Positions 1-7,959 of a stretch of 64,000 nt of DNA are shown piece after piece; position 1 is the stretch's first letter, and each line of letters starts with the position of its first letter. The notes below the pieces were generated by a model. That model was not told the origin of the DNA. It saw only the letters and a program-made list of their open reading frames with translations, and searched no databases. The DNA lies in NCBI RefSeq assembly GCF_030177755.1, contig NZ_CP126539.1, positions 1,202,001-1,266,000 on the forward strand, in the 5' to 3' direction. The stretch comes from Devosia sp. RR2S18. GTDB lineage: Bacteria > Pseudomonadota > Alphaproteobacteria > Rhizobiales > Devosiaceae. The translations under genes and the position numbers were made by a program.

Positions 1-764
1 TTTTTGGCTGCAGCGGCGGCAGCTTCGACGCTGGCGGCATCGTAGTTGGTCGTTTTGCCGCCGCGCAGAATGATGTGGCAGTCGGGATTGCCACTAGTCG
101 CCGCGATCGCCGAGCGACCATCCTTGGTGACGGCCATGAAATGATGCGGCTGGCCGGCCGAGCTGACCGCGTCGAGGGCGATCTTCACATTCCCATCGGT
201 GCCGTTTTTGAATCCGACGGGACAGGAGAGGCCCGATGCCAGTTCACGGTGGATCTGCGATTCCGTGGTCCGGGCGCCGATGGCGGCCCAACTGACGAGG
301 TCGGCAATGTATTGTGGGGTTGTCATGTCGAGGAATTCGCAGGCGGCGGGCAGGCCCAGATTGCTGATCTGGAGGAGCAGGTCGCGGGCGATATGAAGTC
401 CTTGATCAATGGCGAAACTGCCGTCGAGATTAGGGTCGTTGATAAGACCTTTCCAGCCAACGGTGGTACGGGGTTTTTCGAAATATACCCGCATGATGAT
501 CTCCAGCCGGTCGCCCAGGGACTTGCGCAGCACCACTAGGCGCTTGGCATAGTCCAGCGCCGCGGCGGGATCATGGATAGAGCAGGGGCCGACAACCACC
601 GCCAGCCGATCATCCTGACCGGTGATGATATTATGGAAGTCATGACGTGCGGCGATCACGGTGCGGGTCGCGGCGTCGGTGCGCGGATGGGTTCGCATGA
701 CCTCGATAGGGGTGGTCAGCGGTTTTATTTCGGTGATGCGCAGGTCGTCGGTGGATTTGAGCAT
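1..764 (-). CDS. aroG: 3-deoxy-7-phosphoheptulonate (DAHP) synthase, class I, 3' end cut by the window edge
   Basis: This enzyme condenses phosphoenolpyruvate with erythrose 4-phosphate, the first step of the shikimate pathway, in the cytoplasm. About 254 residues are visible and align almost end to end with the N-terminal two thirds of enterobacterial AroG/AroF: an N-terminal DDLRI segment, VVGPCSIHDP, MRVYFEKPRTTVGWKGL, GARTTESQ and ELASGLSCPVGFKNGT are all present. The start ATG (762-764) has GAGGAG about 8 nt upstream. The C-terminus lies beyond base 1. Many Hyphomicrobiales rely on the unrelated class II enzyme, so an AroFGH-type protein is notable. The leader (promoter, aromatic peptide, terminator at 805-976) indicates control by attenuation. 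Identity is certain; which aromatic amino acid inhibits the enzyme cannot be read here. Confidence 0.95.
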   Translation of the reverse strand, partial: MLKSTDDLRITEIKPLTTPIEVMRTHPRTDAATRTVIAARHDFHNIITGQDDRLAVVVGPCSIHDPAAALDYAKRLVVLRKSLGDRLEIIMRVYFEKPRTTVGWKGLINDPNLDGSFAIDQGLHIARDLLLQISNLGLPAACEFLDMTTPQYIADLVSWAAIGARTTESQIHRELASGLSCPVGFKNGTDGNVKIALDAVSSAGQPHHFMAVTKDGRSAIAATSGNPDCHIILRGGKTTNYDAASVEAAAAAAK

Positions 765-804
765 TGGTGGTCTCCTCGGGATTTTTCCTGGGGAGGCGGC
801 CAAC

Positions 805-832
805 AAAAAAGCCGCCTCGGAGGTCGGGCGGC
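805..832 (-). terminator. Attenuator terminator in the aroG leader
   Basis: On the minus strand GCCGCC (832-827) and GGCGGC (816-811) form a 6-bp GC stem with a 10-nt loop, followed directly by TTTTTT (810-805). It lies between the aromatic leader peptide and aroG. The 3' arm of the stem can alternatively pair with GCCGCCTC at 800-793. The GGCGGAGG inside the leader peptide coding sequence (890-883) can pair with the CCTCC of the terminator loop. This gives the mutually exclusive structures expected of a translational attenuator; folding has not been computed. Confidence 0.75.
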
Positions 833-862
833 GGGCTTCGGGTTTGGTCTTATCGTGTGAGA

Positions 863-940
863 TCAGATCAAGCGCGCGGTAGCCTCCGCCGGGAGCGGAT
901 AGCTAAAATACCAAAACGAGAAGGTCGCGACGGTGATCAT
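863..940 (-). CDS. Leader peptide of aroG attenuator, aromatic-rich
   Basis: A 25-codon reading frame starts at ATG 940-938 and stops at TGA 865-863. It encodes a peptide containing the run FSFWYFSY: three Phe, two Tyr and one Trp in eight residues. Such density of the pathway end products is the signature of a leader peptide whose translation senses charged tRNA. No Shine-Dalgarno sequence precedes the ATG. A promoter is placed so that the A of the ATG would be the transcription start, so the peptide is probably translated from a leaderless mRNA, as known for trpL of Sinorhizobium. The terminator at 805-832 follows about 30 nt after the stop codon. The mixture of Phe, Tyr and Trp suggests response to all three amino acids. 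Confidence 0.75.
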   Translation of the reverse strand: MITVATFSFWYFSYPLPAEATARLI

Positions 941-946
941 GGCAGA

Positions 947-976
947 AGCATAGCGGGAGATCAGATGGATTGTCGA
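947..976 (-). promoter_or_regulatory. Promoter of the aroG leader (leaderless start)
   Basis: Minus strand: TCGACA (976-971), an 18-bp spacer, then TATGCT (952-947). The six bases after the -10 element end exactly at the ATG of the leader peptide (940), so the expected +1 coincides with the A of the start codon. Confidence 0.6.
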
Positions 977-999
977 GTCTTGGTTCACTCGAAAATTTT

Positions 1000-1052
1000 G
1001 CCCCCGCCTGACCTCTCCCCGGGAGGGGCAGGACGCGGGCTCCACTCTGTGG
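1000..1052. repeat. Diverged copy of the palindromic repeat family of 12-14 kb
   Basis: CCCCCGCCTGACC followed by a CTCCCC/GGGGAG palindrome and then GGCTCCACTCTG resembles the element at 12121-12172, which also continues with GGCTCCACTCTG. It sits between the uvrC stop and the aroG leader promoter. Confidence 0.45.
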
Positions 1053-1065
1053 CCGATGGAGCTCG

Positions 1066-2946
1066 TTAGCGGCTGGCGTTGAAGTGGTCGTAGATCAGCT
1101 GGGCCATGGCGCTGGAGATGCCCGGGACGGCTTCGAGATCGTTGAGGCTGGCACGGCCGACGGCCTTGGCTGAGCCGAAGTGATTGAGCAGGGCACGCTT
1201 GCGGGTGGGGCCGATGCCCTCGATCTCGTCGAGCGGGTTCTTGATCTGCTCTTTCTTGCGGCGAGCCCGGTGCGTGCCTATGGCAAAACGGTGGGCTTCG
1301 TCGCGCAGGCGTTGCACATAGTAGAGCACCGGGTCACGATGGGGCAGCATGAAAGGCTCCTTGCCCTCCATGTGGAATTTCTCGCGGCCGGCGTCGCGAT
1401 CCTCGCCCTTGGCGATGCCGATAAAGGTCACATCCTTGGGCAGGTTCATTTCGGCGATGACCTGGCGCACAGCATTGAGTTGTCCAACGCCGCCATCGAT
1501 GAGGACGACGTCAGGGCAGTCGGGCATGCCGCTGACCTCGTCCTCGTCTTCATCCTCGCTCTCGTTGGCGAGGCGGGTAAACCGGCGAGTCAGCACTTCA
1601 CGCATCATGCCGAAATCGTCGCCGGGAGTGATGTCGGTCGATTTGATGTTGAAGGTTCGGTAGTGCTTCTTGGAGAAGCCTTCCTCACCGGCCACGATCA
1701 TCGCGCCCACCGCGTTGGTGCCAGAAATGTGGGAGTTGTCGTAAACCTCGATGCGGCGCGGCGGCTCGTCGAGACCAAAGCAATTGGCGACGCCCTCGAG
1801 CAGCTTGCGATTGGTGGCGCCTTCCGCCATCTGCCGGCCAAGCGCCTCCCGGGCATTGTTGAGCGCATGCTGGACAAGATCGCGCTTTTCGCCCCGCTTT
1901 GGCGCCTCGATGTGGACGCGGCGACCGGCGCGAGTGGATAGAGCCTCTTCCATGACCTCCGGTTCTGCCAGGTCATGGCTGACCAGCACCAGCCGGGCAG
2001 GCGTGCGGTTCTCGTAAAACTGGCCGATAAAGGCCTCCAGCACCTCGATGTCGCTCAGACTCGCATCTGCGCGGGGTCGATAGGGGTAGTTACCCCAGTT
2101 CTGGTAGGCTCGGAAAAAGAACACTTGGACGCAGAACTGCCCGCCCTCGTGGTGGATGGCAAAGACGTCCGCCTCCTCAACGGTGCGGGCACTAGCCCCG
2201 CCTTGAGACTGGATGAGCGAAAGCGCGGAAAGACGATCCCGCAACAGGGCGGCGCGCTCGAAGTCCAGCTGTTCGGCGGCCTGGTTCATCTCCTGCTGGA
2301 TGTGGTCGCGAACGTTTTGCGACTTGCCCGAGAGGAACTGACGCGCTTCGTCGACCAGTTCGCCATAGTCCTCAAGCGATACCTCGCGCGTGCAGGGCCC
2401 AGCACAGCGCTTGATCTGATGCATGAGGCAGGGGCGGGTGCGAGCCGCGTAGAAACTGTCCGAGCAATTGCGCAGCAGGAATGCCTTTTGCAGGCTGGTG
2501 ATGGTGCGGCCCACCGCCGTGGCGGAGGCAAAGGGGCCGAAATAGTGACCTTTGCGGCGGCGCGAGCCGCGATGCTTGGTGAGTTCGGGCGCCTCGTGAT
2601 CGGTGGCGATGAGGATATAGGGAAAGCTCTTGTCGTCGCGCAGCAATACGTTGAAGCGCGGCTTCAAGCGCTTGATCAAATTGGCTTCAAGCAGCAGCGC
2701 CTCGGACTCGGTCTCGGTCCGGACGAACTCCATGCTGACGGTCGCCGCGATCATGCGCTGGAGGCGCAGTTCGAGGCCTTCAGGACGGGTATAGTTGGTG
2801 ACGCGCGCCTTGAGGTTGCGCGCCTTGCCCACATACATGACCTCGCCATTGGCATCGATCATGCGATAGACGCCGGGCGCGGCGGGCAGGGTGCGGACGA
2901 ACTCCCGAATAACCTCATGACCGCTTCTGGAAGGGGTCTCGGTCAT
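1066..2946 (-). CDS. uvrC: Excinuclease ABC subunit C
   Basis: UvrC makes the dual incision of nucleotide excision repair after UvrA/UvrB mark the lesion. The 626 residues fit the family. The N-terminal GIY-YIG nuclease starts around residue 20 (APGVYRM, then VMYVGKA). A cysteine cluster lies near residues 160-186. A UVR helix hairpin that contacts UvrB is near 215-250, followed by the RNase H-like second nuclease ([20 protein letters not shown]). The C-terminal helix-hairpin-helix pair is [13 protein letters not shown] and VPGISSAMA. The ATG overlaps the stop of the upstream SDR gene by four bases (ATGA), so the two are cotranscribed. uvrB lies 12 kb away on the same strand. No LexA box was seen directly at this operon. 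Confidence 0.98.
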   Translation of the reverse strand: MTETPSRSGHEVIREFVRTLPAAPGVYRMIDANGEVMYVGKARNLKARVTNYTRPEGLELRLQRMIAATVSMEFVRTETESEALLLEANLIKRLKPRFNVLLRDDKSFPYILIATDHEAPELTKHRGSRRRKGHYFGPFASATAVGRTITSLQKAFLLRNCSDSFYAARTRPCLMHQIKRCAGPCTREVSLEDYGELVDEARQFLSGKSQNVRDHIQQEMNQAAEQLDFERAALLRDRLSALSLIQSQGGASARTVEEADVFAIHHEGGQFCVQVFFFRAYQNWGNYPYRPRADASLSDIEVLEAFIGQFYENRTPARLVLVSHDLAEPEVMEEALSTRAGRRVHIEAPKRGEKRDLVQHALNNAREALGRQMAEGATNRKLLEGVANCFGLDEPPRRIEVYDNSHISGTNAVGAMIVAGEEGFSKKHYRTFNIKSTDITPGDDFGMMREVLTRRFTRLANESEDEDEDEVSGMPDCPDVVLIDGGVGQLNAVRQVIAEMNLPKDVTFIGIAKGEDRDAGREKFHMEGKEPFMLPHRDPVLYYVQRLRDEAHRFAIGTHRARRKKEQIKNPLDEIEGIGPTRKRALLNHFGSAKAVGRASLNDLEAVPGISSAMAQLIYDHFNASR

Positions 2947-3722
2947 GCGCGTGGTGTGGGCTTGCTCTTGGGCAGGTATTCGAGGTGCTCGCCGCCATCG
3001 AGTGCCAGCATTTGCCCGGTCATCGAGGGTGTGCGCAGCAGGAACAGCACGCCATCGGCTATGGCATCAGGACCAGCGTGACGCTGCAACGGCAAGGCCG
3101 CCACCGAAGCGGCAAACTCCTCATCGCTCTGTCGGCTATGCGGCAAGACCGGCCCAGGACCTATGGCGTTGACTCGAATTGCGGGAGCGAGCGTCTGGGC
3201 CAACGTGCGGGTGGCATTCCAGAGCACCGCCTTGGAGAGCGAATAGGTGAAATAGGCGGGCGAGAGGTGCAGCACGCGTTCATCGACAATGTTGATCACA
3301 TTGCCTTTGGCACCCTCAGGCAACTGATTGGCAAAATCGCGAGCCAGAAAGAGCGGCGCTTCGGCATGGATGCCAAAGTGCTGATCCCATAGGGCCTCGT
3401 CAAAATCCAAGGCGCTGTCGGGATCGAAGAGAGAGGCGTTGTTGACGAGAGTGGTGAGCGGGCCGAAGAGCCCGCTGGCGCGGCTAATGAGGTCACGCCG
3501 CTGCGCACGGTCGGCAAGATCTGCTCCGATGATCTCTGCCTGGCCGGCAGCTTCAACGATGTCCTGCCGCACCGCCCGTGCTCCGGCTTCGTCGGACCGA
3601 TAGTGGATGACCACGGCAAAACCGGCTGTCGCCAAGCGTCGCGCGATGGTCGCGCCAATCCGGTCGCTCGCCCCGGTAACGAGGGCGACAGGCACAGGTG
3701 AGGACGGCTGCTGGACGATCAT
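2943..3722 (-). CDS. Short-chain dehydrogenase, pteridine-reductase/FolM-like
   Basis: A classical SDR of about 259 residues. It has the NAD(P)-binding TGASDRIG motif near the N-terminus, NNAS in the middle, and the catalytic Tyr-x3-Lys as YSLSK. The arginine-containing TGAxxRIG motif and the variant catalytic region resemble pteridine reductases and FolM (dihydromonapterin reductase) more than FabG, so reduction of a pterin is plausible but inferred. An upstream GTG at 3755 is in frame; the ATG at 3722 is preferred because it places the first beta strand (VALVTGAS) close to the N-terminus as in relatives. The gene is translationally coupled to uvrC, a pairing I recall from other Hyphomicrobiales. 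Confidence 0.85.
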   Translation of the reverse strand: MIVQQPSSPVPVALVTGASDRIGATIARRLATAGFAVVIHYRSDEAGARAVRQDIVEAAGQAEIIGADLADRAQRRDLISRASGLFGPLTTLVNNASLFDPDSALDFDEALWDQHFGIHAEAPLFLARDFANQLPEGAKGNVINIVDERVLHLSPAYFTYSLSKAVLWNATRTLAQTLAPAIRVNAIGPGPVLPHSRQSDEEFAASVAALPLQRHAGPDAIADGVLFLLRTPSMTGQMLALDGGEHLEYLPKSKPTPRA

Positions 3723-3923
3723 GGGCGGGCGGGGACCTGGGAGCGGAGAAAACACCGCAGCGAAACATCTGGAACAAGCGCACAGATAGTGAACGGCGAG
3801 GCAAATGCCAACTGCAGGTTAGCGGTTGGCTGCTGACAAATTGCGGCGGCAGGCGGATCGGACTGGCGTGCAGCAAGCCGTTCAGCTACCCCTTGGAACA
3901 CCACTTCTTCCGGCCCAAAACCA

Positions 3924-4844
3924 ATGTCCAGCATCGGCATCACCCGCACCGACAATATCAGCCGGGCAATCCTTCTTACCATTATCACCATCATCATCTT
4001 CGGCATTCAGGACGCCATTTCCAAATTTCTGGTGCAGACCTATTCGCCCTTCCAGGTGACGATGATGCGGTTTTGGGGCGTAGCTGCCTTTTCGCTGATC
4101 CTGGTGCTGCGGCAAGCGCCGCTGCGGCAGGCGCTTTCGTCCGGGGCGCCGGGGTGGCAGCTGCTGCGGGCAACTCTGTTGATCGTTGAGATCTGGTGCT
4201 TCGCGCGGGCACTGCAAACGGTGCCGCTGGGTGAGTTGCAGGCGATCTCGCTGGTTTATCCGCTCCTCGTGACGCTTTTTGCCATTCCTTTGCTTGGAGA
4301 GAAGGTGGGCATTTTCCGATTCACGGCGGTGGGCGTGGGCTTTCTCGGGGCGATGGTGATTGTGCGTCCGGGCGGCTTGCCACTTGACTGGGGGCTGTTC
4401 TTTGCCGTGCTCTCGGCGACGCTCTACTCGCTTTATATCGTCATCACCCGAAAGGTCAGCCAGTACGACACGGCCGCCACCAGCATGGCGTACACCGGGA
4501 TTATCGGTCTCCTGCTCTCGAGTGTCGTGGGGGTATTCTTCTGGCAACCCATGTCCTGGACCGATGTGGCGCTGGTTTTCACCATGATGGTGACCACCTG
4601 CGCCGGCCACGGGCTGATGGTGTTTGCCTTGTCTATGGCCCCGGCAAGCGTGGTGCAGCCCTTCAACTATTTTTCTCTGCCCTGGGCGATCTTTCTCAGC
4701 ATCGTGGTGTTCGGTCAGTGGATCGATGGCATTGCCTTGATCGGTGGTGCGGTGATCGTCGGCGCCGGGCTGGTGGTGATGGCGCGCGAACGGCAGAAAC
4801 GGACCACGGTCGCTGCTGCGACAGCGATGCCGGGGACGGAGTGA
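3924..4844 (+). CDS. EamA-family (DMT) transporter
   Basis: A 306-residue inner-membrane protein with about ten hydrophobic segments arranged as two EamA repeats. The first begins at IIIFGIQDAISKF and the second at LYSLYIVITRK. Members of the drug/metabolite transporter superfamily export amino acids, metabolites or drugs; the substrate cannot be assigned. It is divergent from the SDR-uvrC operon with about 200 bp between, which must hold both promoters. Its TGA abuts the stop of the convergent DUF2177 gene (TGA at 4842-4844, TTA at 4845-4847), leaving no room for a terminator between them. Confidence 0.9.
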   Translation: MSSIGITRTDNISRAILLTIITIIIFGIQDAISKFLVQTYSPFQVTMMRFWGVAAFSLILVLRQAPLRQALSSGAPGWQLLRATLLIVEIWCFARALQTVPLGELQAISLVYPLLVTLFAIPLLGEKVGIFRFTAVGVGFLGAMVIVRPGGLPLDWGLFFAVLSATLYSLYIVITRKVSQYDTAATSMAYTGIIGLLLSSVVGVFFWQPMSWTDVALVFTMMVTTCAGHGLMVFALSMAPASVVQPFNYFSLPWAIFLSIVVFGQWIDGIALIGGAVIVGAGLVVMARERQKRTTVAAATAMPGTE

Positions 4845-5240
4845 TTAGACGAAGAACTGGCTGATCCACACCCCTCCTGCGGCACTGGCGGCAGTGAGCG
4901 CCGTGCCCCAGGCAATATCGATCGTTGCCACCAAGGGGCTGAACCCCCGCACGGTCGACAGATTAGTGAGATCATAGGTGCCGTAAGCGACAAAGCCGAG
5001 CACTGCGCCAAGCAGCAGCGCCTTGACGACGTCACCCTCCGCTGGCGCAGCAACGAGGATGACCACGCCGATAAGGTAGGCAAGGTAGAAAAGCCCGGCG
5101 ATGGCCAGGTTTGGATTGGGAAGGAGAAGGTCTCCAAGCTCACGCTGGTAGAGACCTTTACCCATGGTCGAGAGCCAGATGAAGTCGAGCGGGAAAAAGA
5201 TCAGGGCGCAAGCCGCATAGAGGATGAGGTATTTGGTCAT
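4845..5240 (-). CDS. DUF2177 family membrane protein
   Basis: A 131-residue protein with four hydrophobic helices. It carries the family signature of a short N-terminal helix followed by PLDFIWLSTMGKGLY and, later, GAVLGFVAYGTYDLTNLSTVRG and a DIAWGT segment before the last helix. The function of DUF2177 proteins is not established. Length is typical of the family. It converges on the EamA transporter with no intergenic base and is divergent from the membrane protein at 5363. Confidence 0.88.
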   Translation of the reverse strand: MTKYLILYAACALIFFPLDFIWLSTMGKGLYQRELGDLLLPNPNLAIAGLFYLAYLIGVVILVAAPAEGDVVKALLLGAVLGFVAYGTYDLTNLSTVRGFSPLVATIDIAWGTALTAASAAGGVWISQFFV

Positions 5241-5362
5241 GAATGTGGTGCCCCGCTGTTTCAGCTTCTACGAAGGATTGGTGCGGAAGGATCACTCTTT
5301 GGCCTTGAACTCCACGCTGCCGGGGGACATGTCAGCCGGTAAGCGAAACCGGAGGGGCGGCG

Positions 5363-5806
5363 ATGATCTGGCTGATTGAAATTGCGCTGGTGCTGCTGCT
5401 GGTTGCCGGCGGCTGGAAGGTGCTGACCGGCGGCGGCAAAGGCACCGACAAGCGGGAGGCGCTCACGATGCGCCGGGTCGACGCCTATATCGAGACCATC
5501 CGACGCGAGCGGCGCAATCCGGATCTCGCGGCCATGAGCGATCTGGAATTGCGCGATTTGCTGCATTCGGGCGCCCGCAACCTCAAGATCGCCAAGGAAC
5601 GCCGGGGCTGGGTGCTGATCGGCACCGGTGTGGCGACGTTGGTGAGTTCGTTCATCGCCGCCGAGCAGGATGGCTTGCGGGGCTTTGCGATCGTTTTGGT
5701 GGTGGGCGCCGTGGTGGGCTACGGACTCAACGAGTATTTGACCCGCCGGGCGCGGGAGCCGCTGGAGCGGCGCGGTATCGATATCGAACGGCTGCGGGTG
5801 GAATAA
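5363..5806 (+). CDS. Conserved hypothetical membrane protein
   Basis: 147 residues: an N-terminal helix (IWLIEIALVLLLVAGGWKVL), a charged cytoplasmic-looking middle (residues about 25-80, rich in Arg and Glu), then two hydrophobic segments near 85-120 and an amphipathic basic tail. No family was recognised. AGGGGCGG lies just before the ATG. The stop codon is the first part of a hairpin at 5806-5827 that separates it from the convergent SH3b gene. Confidence 0.7.
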   Translation: MIWLIEIALVLLLVAGGWKVLTGGGKGTDKREALTMRRVDAYIETIRRERRNPDLAAMSDLELRDLLHSGARNLKIAKERRGWVLIGTGVATLVSSFIAAEQDGLRGFAIVLVVGAVVGYGLNEYLTRRAREPLERRGIDIERLRVE

Positions 5807-5827
5807 GCGCCGCCCGAAGGCGGCGCT
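5806..5827. terminator. Hairpin between two convergent genes
   Basis: A perfect 9-bp stem AGCGCCGCC / GGCGGCGCT with a CGAA loop (TTCG when read from the minus strand). There is no clear T-tract on either side, so it may be a bidirectional, weak or Rho-assisted terminator. Confidence 0.5.
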
Positions 5828-5832
5828 CAGGC

Positions 5833-6327
5833 TTAGTTTCCGACGCAGAAGGAGCCGTTCGCACCGTTGAAGCAGACGCTGCTGTCGGGGCGTCGCGGAT
5901 AGCTGGGGTAGCTAGGATAATGCGGCCGCGGACGTGGATTCCAGTGCGGTGGCCGTGGCCGAGGATCCCAGTGCGGCGGCCGGGGTGGATACTGATCATC
6001 CCAACGCGGCGGGCGCGGGGGACGGGGAGACCAGCCGTCATCCCAATTGTCATCATCATGCCAGCCGCCGCCACGGCTGAGATAGTTGGCAGAAACCCAG
6101 CCATCGGGGCCACGCTTTTCGATGTAGCACCAGCTACCACGGCAGTTCTGGACGTCGACCCGTTCGCCGCGGCGGAGGACATCCACAACGCCGTAGCCGG
6201 TGCCGGGACCGGAGCGGACATTCACATTGGCGGTAGCCGCCGCTGGCGCCGCCATGGCGGCTCCCGTCGCGGCAAGAAGGGTCAAGCCAGCAAGAGCGCC
6301 CGTAACGAACTTCTTGGTCAAAGCCAT
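5833..6327 (-). CDS. Secreted SH3b-domain protein with Pro/Arg/Trp-rich tail
   Basis: 164 residues. A signal peptide (ALTKKFVTGALAGLTLLAATGAAMA) is followed by one bacterial SH3 domain, residues about 30-90, with the hallmark NVRSGPGTGYGVVDVLRRGERVDV, a WCYIE strand and GPDGWVSANYL. The C-terminal 70 residues are repetitive PRPPHW/PRPHYPSYP and end with a short Cys-containing tail. The ATG at 6327 is chosen over upstream in-frame codons because AAAGGAGAT lies 7 nt before it and the signal peptide begins there. It is one of five SH3b paralogues in the window. SH3b domains usually bind peptidoglycan or other envelope components; the ligand here is unknown. Confidence 0.85.
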   Translation of the reverse strand: MALTKKFVTGALAGLTLLAATGAAMAAPAAATANVNVRSGPGTGYGVVDVLRRGERVDVQNCRGSWCYIEKRGPDGWVSANYLSRGGGWHDDDNWDDGWSPRPPRPPRWDDQYPPRPPHWDPRPRPPHWNPRPRPHYPSYPSYPRRPDSSVCFNGANGSFCVGN

Positions 6328-6470
6328 TCTAGATCTCCTTTCCCTAGGCACTTCGTGCCTTTGGAGGGAACTCAAAACCTTCTCGCATGAACGGAACCTG
6401 AATGGATTGTTGAGACGCTGGTCCAGCGATTAGCCAGTGAACGCATCCGCTCTGGGCAGGTTGCCTATGG

Positions 6471-6893
6471 CTAGAGGCGGAGCAGATCCACGAACCGCTT
6501 CAGCGTGTCGGTGAGCCGATCACGATGCTTGGGCTTGAGCTCGCCAAGGAGGGCTTCCTCCAGCTGCGCCCAGTGGTCGGCCAGATGGTTGCGAATGCGC
6601 GTACCGCGTTCGGTGAGCGCCACTCCGGGGGCGAGCTCCGGTCCCACCGCCTGGCGGGTGATCAGTTCGCGCTCCGCCAACCGGGCCAGGCGGGGTGCCA
6701 GAGACTCAGGGGTCGCGCCCAACTCGTGGGCCAGATCGGTTTCGGTTTTACCAGAGCGGCCGAGTTCGAACAGGACGGCATCGTCTCCGGGTTCCAGCCC
6801 GCGCTCCAGCAAGGGCTGTAGCAGCGCCTTATGCGCCAGCTGCCCGGCTTGAATAAGTCGGTACAACGCGGACCGGGATGAGGGTTTGGCCAT
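6471..6893 (-). CDS. MarR-family transcriptional regulator
   Basis: 140 residues with the winged-helix core of MarR proteins: GDDAVLFELGRSGKTETDLAHELGATPESLAPRLARLAERELITRQ, the beta-hairpin wing with GVALTERG, and a C-terminal dimerisation helix ending in VDLLRL. The ligand and targets are unknown. It is divergent from a LysR regulator. A 6-4-6 inverted repeat at 6929-6944, 36 bp upstream of its start, is a candidate autoregulatory site. Confidence 0.85.
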   Translation of the reverse strand: MAKPSSRSALYRLIQAGQLAHKALLQPLLERGLEPGDDAVLFELGRSGKTETDLAHELGATPESLAPRLARLAERELITRQAVGPELAPGVALTERGTRIRNHLADHWAQLEEALLGELKPKHRDRLTDTLKRFVDLLRL

Positions 6894-6928
6894 AGGTGGG
6901 AAAATAGTCTGAACTCCTCCGCTACGTC

Positions 6929-6944
6929 GATTGGTGTTCCAATC
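6929..6944. promoter_or_regulatory. Inverted repeat between marR-type and lysR-type genes
   Basis: GATTGG-TGTT-CCAATC is a perfect 6-bp inverted repeat with a 4-bp centre in the 144-bp divergent region. Size and position suit a MarR dimer operator; binding is inferred. Confidence 0.4.
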
Positions 6945-7037
6945 CTATCGTTAATCGTGCAACGGCCAAGGCACGTTGTTGTTCACGTGGCTCATATCGG
7001 ATATGCGTCGGGCATTCTCCCGGTGCCGCAGGATGGT

Positions 7038-7937
7038 ATGACGCAGGACCTGGCCCGCATCCGCGCTTTCGTTCAGGTCTTCGACGCCGGAGGCTTTTCG
7101 TCGGCTGCTCGACAGCATGGCCGGTCCAAGGCGCTCCTCAGCAAATATGTCACCGATCTCGAGGATTACCTCGGTGTGCGGTTGATGAACCGGACCACCC
7201 GCAAGCTCAGCCTGACTGAAGCGGGCGAGGCGTATTACCGAGAGGCCAGCAGCCTCCTGCAGCAACTCGATGATCTCGATGCGACCATAACTGAGCAGAC
7301 GGCCGAACCGCGTGGCTTGTTGCGCGTGTCGGCGCCCCGTAATTTCGGCGAGGATTCCCTAGCGCCGGCCATCTACGACTATCTCAAGCAGCACCCCAAG
7401 GTGACGCTCGATCTGCGGCTCGAAGATCGTTACGTCGATCTCGTCGATGAGGGAATCGACGTGGCGCTGCGCATCTCGACGCTCGCCGACTCCTCGCTGA
7501 TTGCGCGCAAGATTGCCGACATGCATGTGGTGGTGGGCGCATCCCCCGAACTGCTGAAGGCGCATGGCACCCCCCAGCACCCCGAAGATTTGCGGCATCT
7601 GCCCTGCGTTGTCGATGTCAATCTGCAGGGGCAATCCAATTGGCGGTTCACCGAAGATGGCAAGACCATTTCAGTGCCCGTCACTGGTCCGCTGCGGGTG
7701 AACTCGCCGCTGGCGGCACGAACGGCGGCAGTGATGGGACTCGGTTTTGTCGTATTGCCTTCCTACCTTGCCGATCCTGTGGTCGCACGAGGGGAATTGG
7801 TGCCAGTGCTCAAGGATTTCCTGCCCACGGGGCAGACGTTGCAGGCGGTTTATCCGCACCGGCGGCATTTGGCGGGCAAGGTGCGGGCACTGATCGACCA
7901 TTTGGTCGAGTGGTTCCAGCGGCATCCCATCACTTGA
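7038..7937 (+). CDS. LysR-family transcriptional regulator (CrgA/DmlR-like group)
   Basis: 299 residues. The N-terminal winged helix (IRAFVQVFDAGGFSSAARQHGRSKALLSKYVTDLEDYLGVRLMNRTTRKLSLTEAG) is followed by the periplasmic-binding-like effector domain beginning at GLLRVSAPRNFG. The wording of the HTH and RVSAP is that of the CrgA/DmlR branch. The ATG at 7038 is used, not the longer frame from 6957, because it matches the family N-terminus. The metal-transporter gene starts 22 bp downstream on the same strand and may be cotranscribed, though LysR genes more often control divergent neighbours, here the MarR gene. Confidence 0.88.
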   Translation: MTQDLARIRAFVQVFDAGGFSSAARQHGRSKALLSKYVTDLEDYLGVRLMNRTTRKLSLTEAGEAYYREASSLLQQLDDLDATITEQTAEPRGLLRVSAPRNFGEDSLAPAIYDYLKQHPKVTLDLRLEDRYVDLVDEGIDVALRISTLADSSLIARKIADMHVVVGASPELLKAHGTPQHPEDLRHLPCVVDVNLQGQSNWRFTEDGKTISVPVTGPLRVNSPLAARTAAVMGLGFVVLPSYLADPVVARGELVPVLKDFLPTGQTLQAVYPHRRHLAGKVRALIDHLVEWFQRHPIT

Positions 7938-7959
7938 ATTTGGGCGGATTGAGCAGATC

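Noticed and set aside
1975..3081. Plus-strand open frame of 368 residues opposite uvrC and the SDR gene
   Set aside because: Antisense of two recognised genes and spans their junction.
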